Shown: piece by piece, positions 1-8,350 of the stretch
How the letters are laid out: each line of letters starts with the position of its first letter
How positions within the stretch are numbered: position 1 is the first letter of the stretch
NCBI GenBank assembly: GCA_963803125.1
Contig: CAWDLR010000003.1
Span: 1,674,001 to 1,738,000, forward strand
Reading direction: 5' to 3'
DNA: 64,000 nucleotides
Source of the DNA: G963675935 sp963803125
GTDB taxonomy: Bacteria; Planctomycetota; Planctomycetia; Pirellulales; Thermoguttaceae
The notes under the pieces: generated by a model
Seen by the model: only the letters and a program-made list of their open reading frames with translations
The model's database searches: none
What the model was told of the DNA's origin: nothing
Position numbers and translations under genes: made by a program

Positions 1-2057
1 ACGCCGTTGATCGTGAAGATCATCTCCGGCCCGCGGGCCACGATCTGGTACTGGTTCCATTGGTTGGGCCTGATCTGTTTCTGCAACTCGGCGGCGTCGG
101 CGAACTTGCTCAGCTCGCGGCGACCGTCCTCGTGGATGATGACCTTCTGGCCACGGAGGGCCATGATCTCACGCTGGTTGCATTCGTAGAGAATACCGGT
201 GAAACTGGGCCCGGTCTCCATGTCAGCCTGGTAGCCCTTGACGTCCCAGTTGGGCAGCCGCGTGCTGCGGAAGTTGATGCCCGAGTTGCCCCATGAGCCG
301 GTGAAGCGGAACGAGGCGCGGAGTTCAAAATCGGCCGGATTGCCGCCTTTCCAGAACAAATAGGACTGGCGACTGAGCGGCTTTTCGGCAGTAGTCTTGC
401 CGGTGATGGCTCCGTCCTCGACCGACCAGTATTCGTGTTCGCCATCCCAACCGGTCAGGTCTTTGCCGTTGAACATCGGCGCGAAGCCAGCTTCTGCGTC
501 GGCGGCGGGCGTTTGCGGCTCTAGGCGAACGAGCACGACGCCGCGGCGGCCCACCGCGGCGGTGAACTCGCCGTCAAATTGGCCTAGGTCCTTCTGCCGC
601 CAGAGATCACGAACGGCCTGCCGGCCGTTTACGCCGATGTCCGCCCATTTCGCGGTGATTGTGGCGTCCTCCGTGTCGCGGTTGAACAGGCCGACGGCAC
701 GGCTGCCGTCTTCGAGCTTTTTGACCATCAGGAACGTCTTGGGCGAGAGCTTTACCACGTCGGCACACTGGCCGAGCGGGTCCTGATCGACGTCGATCAC
801 TTCGGCGTTGCAAAGAACGTTGAGCGTGAAGTCGTCCAGCGTGTTCATGTCGCCGCTGAAGAACAGCGGGGCGGCCATCATGCACCACAGCGACATGTAG
901 GTGTACTGTTCGTTCGGCGACCAGGGCCCCGGCCCGACCTTGCCGTCGCCCAGGCCGATGTTGCCGATAATCAGATAATCCGGATCGTTCCAGGCGCCGG
1001 GTTTCGAGTATGCCTTGTGCCTGGAGTTGGCGAAGGCCACCTCGTAGAGCTTGTCTTTCATGCCTCCAAAATCGTCGCCCGTGCGCCAACTCTGTCCGCC
1101 GACCTCGGCGCCCCATCGCCAGACGCTGCCCATGCCGTATTGGCAGAGGTTCAATAGGATGTCGCGTCTCTGCTGTTTCAGCAGTTTGCCCATGAGGATG
1201 TAAGGGCGTTTCAGCGTGGCGAGGTCGCGCTTGTTGCCGCAAACGTTCGAATAGGAGCACCAGTCGTACTTCAGCAGGTCAAAACCCCAATCGGCAAACT
1301 GCTTGATGTCTTGGGCCTCGTGCTGCCAACTCGCGGCGTAGCCGGCGCAGGTCGTCGGGCCGGGCGAGGTGTAGATGCCGGCCTTCAGACCGAGCGAGTG
1401 GATGTGATCGGTCAGGGCCTTCATGTCGGGGAAGTATTTGTTCGGCAGGATATTCCCCTGGGCGTCGCGGAACGGGCCGACACGCTTCGCATCGGGGTTG
1501 TTCTGCGTGTTCGCCCAGCAATCGTCGATGTCAACGTACTGATAGCCCACGTCGGCCATGCCCTTGCGGACCATCACGTCCGCGGCCTCGCGCAAGAGCT
1601 TGTCGGTGACGTGGTCGTAGTAGGCATACCAGTCGTTCCAGCCCATCGAGGGCGTCAAGGAGAGCGTGTCGCCGCAGACGATCTTGAACGGCCGCCTCGC
1701 TTCGCCCGCCGCGTTCTTCACACGGAACGTGACCAGATACTCGCCGCGCTTTTCCAACGACCCGGTAATCTGGCCGGTTTGCGGATCGACTTTCAGGCCA
1801 TCGGGCAGCCCCTCAACCGCGTACTGCATCGGCCGCCGGCCGGTGGCGGGAATGGTGAAGAGGAAGGGGCTCCCCGGCCGCACGCCGAACACGCGGGCGC
1901 CGTTGATCCGTGGGGTGGCGGCGGGCTTGGGCGTGAGGATCACCGCCGCCTCGCGCGGGGCCGCCACCGCCGCCGCGCTGCCGGCCAGACCCACTGCGAT
2001 GCCAGCCAGAAGACCACCCAGGATGCGGAACGTTGTCGAAACGATATTCGTCTGCAT
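1..2057 (-). CDS. Secreted GH27 alpha-galactosidase with putative-Ig and DUF1080 domains (3' end outside window)
   Basis: The reading frame is open from an ATG at 2057 to the window edge (about 685 residues), so the C-terminus is missing. An N-terminal hydrophobic stretch (about residues 8-33) looks like a signal peptide. A putative-Ig (He_PIG) segment follows at about 45-105, recognised by GLPDGLKVDPQTGQITG. The GH27 barrel spans about 115-490: KYDWCS carries the expected nucleophile Asp, SWRTGDD the expected acid/base Asp, and WNDPDYL is a GH27 signature. From about 500 a DUF1080 (3-keto-disaccharide hydrolase/LamG-like) domain begins (FNGKDLTGWDG). Family knowledge predicts release of terminal alpha-galactose from oligosaccharides outside the cytoplasm. 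DUF1080 fusions are typical of Planctomycetota. The substrate is not deducible from sequence alone. Confidence 0.93.
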   Translation of the reverse strand, partial: MQTNIVSTTFRILGGLLAGIAVGLAGSAAAVAAPREAAVILTPKPAATPRINGARVFGVRPGSPFLFTIPATGRRPMQYAVEGLPDGLKVDPQTGQITGSLEKRGEYLVTFRVKNAAGEARRPFKIVCGDTLSLTPSMGWNDWYAYYDHVTDKLLREAADVMVRKGMADVGYQYVDIDDCWANTQNNPDAKRVGPFRDAQGNILPNKYFPDMKALTDHIHSLGLKAGIYTSPGPTTCAGYAASWQHEAQDIKQFADWGFDLLKYDWCSYSNVCGNKRDLATLKRPYILMGKLLKQQRRDILLNLCQYGMGSVWRWGAEVGGQSWRTGDDFGGMKDKLYEVAFANSRHKAYSKPGAWNDPDYLIIGNIGLGDGKVGPGPWSPNEQYTYMSLWCMMAAPLFFSGDMNTLDDFTLNVLCNAEVIDVDQDPLGQCADVVKLSPKTFLMVKKLEDGSRAVGLFNRDTEDATITAKWADIGVNGRQAVRDLWRQKDLGQFDGEFTAAVGRRGVVLVRLEPQTPAADAEAGFAPMFNGKDLTGWDGEHEYWSVEDGAITGKTTAEKPLSRQSYLFWKGGNPADFELRASFRFTGSWGNSGINFRSTRLPNWDVKGYQADMETGPSFTGILYECNQREIMALRGQKVIIHEDGRRELSKFADAAELQKQIRPNQWNQYQIVARGPEMIFTING

Positions 2058-2153
2058 GGATAATCCTCCAACGCAATTAGGCAGGTTCTAGGCGGGACTG
2101 GGGGCAGGAAGGACATTCAGTATAGCACTTCACGGACGAAGTGCAACACGCAT

Positions 2154-2333
2154 GTAGGTCCCGCTTGCCGAGCGGGACTAGCGGTCTGCCCCAGTTGAAT
2201 TGTGGAGTTTAGCCGGCGTGCTTGCACGCCGTTCATTTCACTCGGGACGACGCGTGCCTTTTCCGCGGCGTGCAAGCACGCCGGCTAAACGGAACGTGCT
2301 GCACAAGGGTCCCGCTCGGCAAGCGGGACCTAC
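2154..2333. repeat. Nested perfect inverted repeat in intergenic DNA
   Basis: Two perfect inverted repeats sit one inside the other. The outer arms are 2154-2178 and 2309-2333 (25 bp, exact reverse complements) and each arm is itself a small hairpin (GTCCCGCT-TGCCG-AGCGGGAC). The inner arms are 2207-2230 and 2267-2290 (24 bp, exact). Located between two minus-strand genes, after the Fe-S protein stop and before nothing transcribed in common, it resembles mobile REP/BIME-type palindromes or could act as a bidirectional terminator. Confidence 0.85.
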
Positions 2334-2341
2334 CGGGACGC

Positions 2342-3604
2342 CTACGACCGTCGCTGGCGGCTGACTTTCCAGTTGGTCATTAGCGTGCCGGGCAGGGCGT
2401 GGGCGATCAGCGAGAACCAACTGCGATAAGGGAGGCGGTAGTCGGGGACGGGCTGCATGCTCAGCGCGTACTGCCGATCGCAGGCCAGCGCGCACAGCCC
2501 GCAGCCGATGCAGCGCTCGACGACGTGCGTGTACTTCTTCTGTTGCGTATCGACGATGATCGCTCCCATCGGACAGTTCAGAGCGCACTTGCCGCAGTGG
2601 CTACAGCGGGAGTTGTCCAACTGCGGCAGAAAATGCGGAGGGGCGATCAGCCCCGGCGCATTGAACTCGCTGACCATCCGCAACGCATGGCAACAGCAGC
2701 CGCAGCAAGAGCAGGAGCATTGGCCCCCCTTCGATTGCACGTTCATCATCCAATTGACCATGCCCTGCGATTCGGCCTCGCGCTTGATTTCCAGGGCGGC
2801 GGCGCGGGAAACCTCCTTCATCTGGCCGCTCTCGACGGCGTGCTTCGCCCAGGTGCCCATCGCCATGCAGTTGCCCAGCGGCTTGCCGCAGCCGCGGCCG
2901 AGCGACTGCATCGCCAGGCGGCACTGGCAGTTGCCCACGGCGAACGTCTCGAACTGATCGAGCACGACTTCGAGTTTGTCGGTGGGCAGGGCCATCGGAT
3001 GGGCGTCGATCGCCTTGCCCACCGGCAGATATCGCACCGAAGGGGTCGGCCGCTTCTGCTGATAGTCGAGCGAGTAGCCGGTTTCGTACAACGACTCGAA
3101 AAGCTCGATGAAGCGGCGGTGCCACTCGCTGAGCGACTCCGGGGTGTGGCTGATCAGCATCATCTCGAAGATGCCGGGCACGATCGGCAACATGCGGTAG
3201 ACCGGCGTGCTCCCCTGCTGGCGGTCGCCGCTGCGAACGACCACCCGCTTCTCGTCGGTCAGCCGATCGAGGATCGGCTCGATCTCTTCGAGCTTGCGAT
3301 GTTCGCCGCGGGCGATCTGGCGGGCGCTGCGGCCGCGCAACAGGCCGAGGTGCCGCGCCACCGCCGCCTCTTCCTCGCTGAAGAGATGTTGCACCAGGGC
3401 CATCAGTTCATCGCAGATCGGCGGCCCGATGCGGGCAGGACTGGAGAGCTGGCGGGCCACGTCGCGGTACACTTCCGGCACGCGCGGATAGTCGCTAAGC
3501 TTGCGGGGACGGACCGTCTTCAGCCGAGGTTCGACGGGGCCGACGACGCGCTGCTGCACCTCGATCACGCGGCGGTTGCTGGGCGTTTCCATAGCGGCAA
3601 TCAT
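2342..3604 (-). CDS. Winged-helix-like, cysteine-rich 2x[4Fe-4S] ferredoxin-domain protein
   Basis: 420 residues. About 60-150 looks like a small winged-helix/substrate-sensing region (FSEEEAAVARHLGLL ... LPIVPGIFE). The middle has an unusual cysteine block: GNCQCR, RGCGKPLGNC and CSCSCCGCCCH. Near the C-terminus are two canonical ferredoxin motifs, CSHCGKCALNCP and CIGCGLCALACD, each expected to bind a [4Fe-4S] cluster. No membrane segment is seen, so it is probably cytoplasmic. It is the last gene of a minus-strand run after a histidine kinase and two response-regulator genes (64-nt gap to the FixJ-type gene), which suggests an electron-transfer or redox-sensing role tied to that signalling system. 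A second in-frame ATG lies 12 nt downstream. Enzymatic function is unknown. Confidence 0.85.
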   Translation of the reverse strand: MIAAMETPSNRRVIEVQQRVVGPVEPRLKTVRPRKLSDYPRVPEVYRDVARQLSSPARIGPPICDELMALVQHLFSEEEAAVARHLGLLRGRSARQIARGEHRKLEEIEPILDRLTDEKRVVVRSGDRQQGSTPVYRMLPIVPGIFEMMLISHTPESLSEWHRRFIELFESLYETGYSLDYQQKRPTPSVRYLPVGKAIDAHPMALPTDKLEVVLDQFETFAVGNCQCRLAMQSLGRGCGKPLGNCMAMGTWAKHAVESGQMKEVSRAAALEIKREAESQGMVNWMMNVQSKGGQCSCSCCGCCCHALRMVSEFNAPGLIAPPHFLPQLDNSRCSHCGKCALNCPMGAIIVDTQQKKYTHVVERCIGCGLCALACDRQYALSMQPVPDYRLPYRSWFSLIAHALPGTLMTNWKVSRQRRS

Positions 3605-3668
3605 ACCGCGCCGCGGGGCGGGGAGACAAGACCGTTGCCGGCGGCGATGGTTGTGAAACCGCGGGCGG

Positions 3669-4289
3669 CTAGGCGACGTTGGCGTCGTCTACCAGGCGTA
3701 CCAGTTCGACGACGTTGTCTACCTGCATCTTCTCCAGCACCCCGGCGCGGTGTTTGGCCACCGTCTTTTCGCCGATGCCCAGTTCGGCGGCGATCTGCTT
3801 CGAATGCTTGCCGGTCAACAAGAGTCCCAGCACTTCGCGCTGCCGGGCCGAGAGTTTTTCCAGACGGGCCTCCACGTCGACCCTTTGCGTATGTTCGTGC
3901 CGCGCGCTGAGGTCCTGGTCGATGGCCTGTTGGATGCGGCCAAGCAAGGCCCGGGCGTTGAACGGTTTTTCCAGGAAGTCCAGCGCCCCGCCGCTCATGG
4001 CCTGCACCGCCATGGGAATGTCGGCGCAACCCGAAATCATGATGATCGGCATTCGCGGCCGCTTGGTCGCCAGGATCTGCTGCAGCCCCAGCCCGCTTAG
4101 CCCCGGCATGCGCACGTCGAGCACCATGCACTTCGGCGAAGCGGGCATGTCGTGGGCGTCGTCCAGAAACGCTTCGGCCGATGTGTACGCCCGGGCCTCG
4201 AAGCCGACGCTGTTGACCATCAGACTTAAGGACTCACATACTTGCGGGTCGTCGTCCACGATGTACACGGTCGGTGTCACAGTTGTCAT
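3669..4289 (-). CDS. FixJ/NarL-type two-component response regulator
   Basis: 206 residues with a complete receiver domain (about 7-125) and a LuxR-type helix-turn-helix (about 140-200). The acidic triad VYIVDDD, the phosphoacceptor Asp in MVLDVRMPG and the conserved Lys in FLEKPF are all present. The output domain is recognised by LSARQREVLGLLL and SKQIAAELGIGEKTVAKH. By family knowledge it activates or represses promoters after phosphorylation by a partner kinase. The gene starts 4 nt after the stop of the degenerate receiver gene and lies downstream of the histidine kinase, so translation is probably coupled and the kinase is the likely partner. Targets are not known. Confidence 0.93.
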   Translation of the reverse strand: MTTVTPTVYIVDDDPQVCESLSLMVNSVGFEARAYTSAEAFLDDAHDMPASPKCMVLDVRMPGLSGLGLQQILATKRPRMPIIMISGCADIPMAVQAMSGGALDFLEKPFNARALLGRIQQAIDQDLSARHEHTQRVDVEARLEKLSARQREVLGLLLTGKHSKQIAAELGIGEKTVAKHRAGVLEKMQVDNVVELVRLVDDANVA

Positions 4290-4293
4290 GGCA

Positions 4294-4734
4294 TCACCTG
4301 GAAATTGGGATTGCGCCGGCCGCCACGTCGGGCGAAGCAGCGGCGGTTAGATGGATCGGCGGAGCAACCAGGTCGCGGCGCAGGACTTTGCGAACCACTC
4401 CCAGGATATCGTCGCGGTGAAAAGGTTTTACAAGAACCGCGGCCACGCAGCGGCAATAGTCGTTGACCTGGGAAACCAGCTCTTCGCGGGCGGTGATGAT
4501 GACGGCTTTCGTGCCGGGCGAAGCGGCGCGAATCCGCCGGCAGACTTCGCCGCCATGCATCTCGCCCGGTAGCCACCATGCGGCAATGACTAGGTCGGGA
4601 TGGTCGGCCCGCCCAACGCGAACCGCTTCGGCGGCAGTATCCGCCACTGTTATATCATGCTTCTCCACCCCCAGCGTACAGGCCAAGACGTCGGCGAAGA
4701 AGGGATTGGTTTCCACAATCAGAATTCGAGCCAT
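4294..4734 (-). CDS. Degenerate receiver-domain protein (lacks phosphoacceptor Asp)
   Basis: About 146 residues from the ATG at 4734 (a further in-frame ATG at 4758 would add eight residues). The fold is a stand-alone CheY-like receiver: start MARILIVETNPFF, central DLVIAAWWLPG, end VLVKPF. Key residues have changed. The acidic pair after beta-1 is E-T-N instead of D-D/E-D, and the position that should be the phosphorylated Asp is Ala (IAA). The Thr/Ser (IITA) and Lys are retained. This suggests a phosphorylation-independent adaptor or atypical receiver. It overlaps the 3' end of the kinase gene by 80 nt and is followed 4 nt later by the FixJ-type regulator, so the three are very probably co-expressed. 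Confidence 0.85.
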   Translation of the reverse strand: MARILIVETNPFFADVLACTLGVEKHDITVADTAAEAVRVGRADHPDLVIAAWWLPGEMHGGEVCRRIRAASPGTKAVIITAREELVSQVNDYCRCVAAVLVKPFHRDDILGVVRKVLRRDLVAPPIHLTAAASPDVAAGAIPISR

Positions 4735-5758
4735 GATCGGCGTGCCCCTTTTTGTCACTGGATCTGCCGGCGCCGGACGCCGCCGGCAGATCGATGATGA
4801 CAGTTGTGCCCTTCCCCTGGCGGCTTCTTACCTCCAGGCGGCCTTGGTGTTCGTGAACGATGTCGTGCGCGATGCTCATGCCGAGCCCCGAGCCGCCGAG
4901 ATGGCGGCGGGTGGTGTGCAGCGGATCGAATACGTGGGCGAGCTGCTCTTCATCCATCCCGCAGCCGTTGTCGCGCACCGTCACCCGCACGCCCCACTCG
5001 GTTCGCGCGGTGACGACGCAGACCTGCACGTTCCCGTCGCCCGCCTCGATGGCATTGCGGATCAGATTGACCATCACCAACTCGATCTCCAGCGGGTTCA
5101 TGGAGACCAACGGAACGACCGGACCGAGCTCCAGCCGCAGTTTTGCCCCGTGGGCGCCGGCGTAGGGGCGCGCGAGGTCGATCGACTGCTCGGCGACGTC
5201 GTTGATGCTGCACGCCTGTTTCTCCGTCGGCTCCTGGCGGGTATACCTCAGAAGTGTTCTGACGATCCGGCCGCAACGGTCCATCGAGGTGACGATGTTT
5301 TGCAGGCAGGCGGTCAGGCGCTGTCCGGCCTCGGGCAGATCCTTGATGGCCAACGCGGTTTCGGCCGCCAGCAGGGCCGCGCCGGTGGGATTGTTGATCT
5401 CGTGGGCGATGCCCGCCGCCAGCAGGCCGACGCAAGCCAGCCGCTCGTTGCGGCGAATCAACTGCTCCAAGTTCGACCGCTCGCTGTTGTCGCGGAAAAC
5501 CGCCACGCGATGGGTGATCCGCCGCGACTGGTCGTAAACCGGCTCGGAACGCACTTGCACAAGAACCTCAGAGCCTCCCGTGTCCCGACTGGAGATCTCG
5601 TCCGTGTAAATGCCATCGCCCAGGTGGCTTTTCTTGAGGCTGGCCCAGAATGGGCTGATATCGGAAAGGTAGCCGTCCGAGGGCGGAATAATGTAACCGA
5701 TAGGCGGACAGTCTGTTGCGCAACCGGCCATCGCGTGAAAAGCCGCGTTGACCAGCAC
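4655..5758 (-). CDS. PAS-domain sensor histidine kinase (5' end frameshifted)
   Basis: The open frame gives 367 residues: most of a PAS domain (about 1-95), HisKA with phosphoacceptor His in AAGIAHEINNPTG, and HATPase_c with N box NLIRNAIEAG and G boxes VRDNGCGMDE and GGSGLGMSIA. It starts at a GTG inside the PAS domain. A TAA (5795-5797) blocks extension in frame, but the adjacent frame upstream (ATG at 5897) encodes the missing PAS start (ELTALRQAVACIPDGLAV), so one base is probably lost or gained near 5775-5795. No transmembrane segment is seen, so it is likely a cytoplasmic kinase. The C-terminus runs 80 nt into the next gene. Predicted to phosphorylate the FixJ-type regulator two genes downstream. 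Confidence 0.88.
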   Translation of the reverse strand: MLVNAAFHAMAGCATDCPPIGYIIPPSDGYLSDISPFWASLKKSHLGDGIYTDEISSRDTGGSEVLVQVRSEPVYDQSRRITHRVAVFRDNSERSNLEQLIRRNERLACVGLLAAGIAHEINNPTGAALLAAETALAIKDLPEAGQRLTACLQNIVTSMDRCGRIVRTLLRYTRQEPTEKQACSINDVAEQSIDLARPYAGAHGAKLRLELGPVVPLVSMNPLEIELVMVNLIRNAIEAGDGNVQVCVVTARTEWGVRVTVRDNGCGMDEEQLAHVFDPLHTTRRHLGGSGLGMSIAHDIVHEHQGRLEVRSRQGKGTTVIIDLPAASGAGRSSDKKGHADHGSNSDCGNQSLLRRRLGLYAGGGEA

Positions 5759-5927
5759 GATCCGCGGCGTCTTGCTCAGCCGCCGGCTGGGCTGTTACCG
5801 CCAGTCCGTCGGGAATGCAAGCAACGGCTTGGCGCAAAGCCGTCAGTTCAGACCGGCCGCCCTCGCAGCCATCCGGCCCGTCGCCCGATCCGTCCATGCG
5901 CCAATTGGAGAGCGCCGCTTGCCCCAC

Positions 5928-6204
5928 GGCTGCCTCCCGTACTATAGAAGCCCGAATTGAGAGGTATGACTCAGTACGGCGTAAAGTGTAGTATCACTCG
6001 CGGAAAAGTCCATAGCAGTTTGCGAATGCTCCCACCAAACACCCATTTTCGATACTTCGGACGGATCGCCGGCGGCACTCTTGGCGATCAAGTGGAATAC
6101 GGAAAAATCGCCATTGATGGCGGCGCTTTCGTGCTCTTAGCCGTCGTTCGGGTGGCGGCCGCGCCGCCGGCTGGCGGTCGTCAAACGACCACGGCGAAGG
6201 GCGG
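5928..6204. other. Intergenic region, no gene seen
   Basis: Lies between the start of the sensor-kinase operon and the stop of the large unknown gene on the same strand. Open frames here are short and have no recognisable features. The kinase operon promoter is presumably located here. Confidence 0.5.
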
Positions 6205-8163
6205 TCACTGCCCCGGACAGGCAATCTGGCCGCGGATGAGGTTGCCGAGGTCTTGCGGGGCGGCGCGGCGGAGGCGGTCGAGCACGCATTCCCAGCGATA
6301 GGCGAAGCTGCCCGCCTCGTCGCGGGGACGATGTTTGAACAGGGTATCGAACGCCCGCTTCCGCTTGCGGTATTCGAACTGGATGCGGGAAAGGCGGCCG
6401 ACAAAGGCGTTGACGTAGAGCGAGGCAAAGTCGGCCGGATCGCAGACCAGCGAAAGGCGGCGGTTGACCGCGCCCGCGTATTCCGCCGCAAAGTGCTCGA
6501 GCTCACTGCGATAGTCGGCGAAGGTGCCCATCTGATCGGCCACGATGATTTCGACGGGCAGGCCGCCGTCGTTTTCCACCACCACCTCGTCGCCGTCGTC
6601 GAAGACCACGCGGCCCTGCGAATCGCAGCGTCCCACGATCATATTCGGGGCGGCCGCCTGGCCCAGCAGCCGGGCAAGCCGCGCGGCGAACGCCGCATCG
6701 GCCAGCCGTTGCGGCGGGATCTTGTCGGTGGCCATGCCGCGGATGAAGTCGCGCTCGAAGTAGGGGGACCAAATCACCGCGTTGCACAGGTCGCGGCGCG
6801 GCCCGGCATACCGCTCGCTGATCCGCTTGGCGGCGGTGCGCGCCGGCAGGTTCATGCCCAACTGGCGGCAGCCCAGCCGGCGGTCGAGAATGTACTCGGT
6901 GTACTCCTCCGCTTCCATAATCGCGTCGAGCAGTTTCTTGCCGTCGTTGAGATGCTCGCGGATGCCCCACTTCTGCATGCGGATGATCTTGATGATCTCT
7001 TCCGCGATGCCGCGCAACTTGACCTGCGCGATGTAGACGTCGCGGCGGCCGGAGAAGGTCGCGCGGTAGGAAAGCGAGCCGACCACCCGGCCGATGTTGA
7101 CGTATTCCAGGTCGCCGTATTCGCGCACGAAATTGAAGATGAATCCCCGGCACTTGTCGTCGCACAGCCGCCGCAGTTCGGCATCGTTGGTCTCTTCGGC
7201 CAGATCGAGGACGGAATCGAAGATCAGCTCTCCCTCTTCGATTCTTCCGCCCGGCAGCCATTCGATCTGCATGAAAAACTCGGAGCTGAGCCCCAGCAGG
7301 GATTCTTCGGAAGCGGTCTTTTGGTCTTCGCCGATCAGGGCGGCATACATCGCGTTGCGCCATTCCAGGTTGGCGACGCTGTCGTGTTGGAACTTCGGCG
7401 GCACCGCGTCGGCGAACTTCCGCAGCAGGGTTTCGTAGACGTTGCGCAGGGTCTCGGCATCGAGAACGGCGAAGTCGTAGGGGGCGAAATCGGCCTTCGA
7501 AAAGCCCGCGCCCGCCATGAAGAAGCCGATTTCCGGGTTGCCGTTGCGGTTGACGCCGGCGGAGAACTCGCGGATTTCGGCGAGGTGCTGCCGCAGCGAC
7601 GCGTCGCCCAGCCCCTTCAATTCGGAGAACGCCTCGTAGCTGAGCAGCCGGGTGCCGCTGGCCTTGCTGTAATAGTAAAGCTCGTTGCCGCGGATGCCGA
7701 TGCGCGAGGCGGCGATCATCCGGTTCATTTCGTCGGCGGTTTTCGGCAATGGGCTGATCCGCCACAATTCCCCCCGTTCCTTGATCGCCGCACGAACCTG
7801 TTGGTTCCGCACGAGCAAGAACCTGATGCGATGCTTGGGGACCAACTCCTGCAAGAGATCGTCGGCGCGGAAGCACAGCGGCATATCGGCCGGATCGGGG
7901 CGAATGAGAATGCTATCGTCCTCGATGATCAAATCGACCGAGTTCTGCCACTCGCGGGCCTCCTCTTCGCGGCTCAGTGGTTCCAGGCCCTGCTCCAATC
8001 GCTGGCGGTTGAGCAGGTCGACGTAGGCCGAGCGCTGCGTGGCGTGGATGCCCGGCAGCGTTACGATCGTGTTGCCGAAGGGAAACACGGTGGCGATGCG
8101 GGATTTGAGCTTCCCGTCCACGCTTCGGGCCAGCGGGTGTTCACCGATAATCTGGGGCAACAT
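6205..8163 (-). CDS. Large conserved-looking protein of unknown function (652 aa)
   Basis: I do not recognise this family. The frame is open to 8286, but the first 41 codons would be encoded by REP palindromes, so the ATG at 8163 (MLPQIIGEHPLARSVDG) is preferred. The product is soluble, acidic and without a signal peptide or membrane helix. It shows protein-like patterns throughout: an N-terminal LPGIHATQRSAYVDLL region, GIRGNELYYYSKASG in the middle, FNFVREYGDLEYVNIGR, and VFDDGDEVVVENDGG near the C-terminus. The sequence suggests a multi-domain cytoplasmic protein. It appears monocistronic, with REP-like DNA upstream and a ~300-bp gap downstream. No function should be assigned without structure or profile searches. 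Confidence 0.75.
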   Translation of the reverse strand: MLPQIIGEHPLARSVDGKLKSRIATVFPFGNTIVTLPGIHATQRSAYVDLLNRQRLEQGLEPLSREEEAREWQNSVDLIIEDDSILIRPDPADMPLCFRADDLLQELVPKHRIRFLLVRNQQVRAAIKERGELWRISPLPKTADEMNRMIAASRIGIRGNELYYYSKASGTRLLSYEAFSELKGLGDASLRQHLAEIREFSAGVNRNGNPEIGFFMAGAGFSKADFAPYDFAVLDAETLRNVYETLLRKFADAVPPKFQHDSVANLEWRNAMYAALIGEDQKTASEESLLGLSSEFFMQIEWLPGGRIEEGELIFDSVLDLAEETNDAELRRLCDDKCRGFIFNFVREYGDLEYVNIGRVVGSLSYRATFSGRRDVYIAQVKLRGIAEEIIKIIRMQKWGIREHLNDGKKLLDAIMEAEEYTEYILDRRLGCRQLGMNLPARTAAKRISERYAGPRRDLCNAVIWSPYFERDFIRGMATDKIPPQRLADAAFAARLARLLGQAAAPNMIVGRCDSQGRVVFDDGDEVVVENDGGLPVEIIVADQMGTFADYRSELEHFAAEYAGAVNRRLSLVCDPADFASLYVNAFVGRLSRIQFEYRKRKRAFDTLFKHRPRDEAGSFAYRWECVLDRLRRAAPQDLGNLIRGQIACPGQ

Positions 8164-8237
8164 AAACGGCGAAGCCGCTTGCGGCTTCACGTAAAAAACC
8201 GACGCTTCCTTGGGAGCGGAGAGAATAGAATATACCC

Positions 8238-8309
8238 GCTGGTCGCTGAAGCGACCAGCCCTTACAATAGCGGTTGCCCCATACAAGGGCTGGTCGCTTT
8301 AGCGACCAG
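8238..8309. repeat. REP-like palindrome pair upstream of RAYT gene
   Basis: Two copies of the palindrome CTGGTCGCT-nn-AGCGACCAG (8238-8259 and 8290-8309). The DNA between them also forms an inverted repeat (8251-8263 with 8285-8297, GCGACCAGCCCTT against its complement). This is the organisation of a bacterial interspersed mosaic element. It lies just 5' of the transposase gene at 8351. Confidence 0.85.
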
Positions 8310-8350
8310 TGGAACCGCCAACGATTCACCTTCATCGGGAGCGCCCTCTG

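Noticed and set aside
4463..5947. 494-codon plus-strand open frame
   Set aside because: Antisense to the sensor kinase and receiver genes; no protein motif, arises from GC-rich third-position bias.
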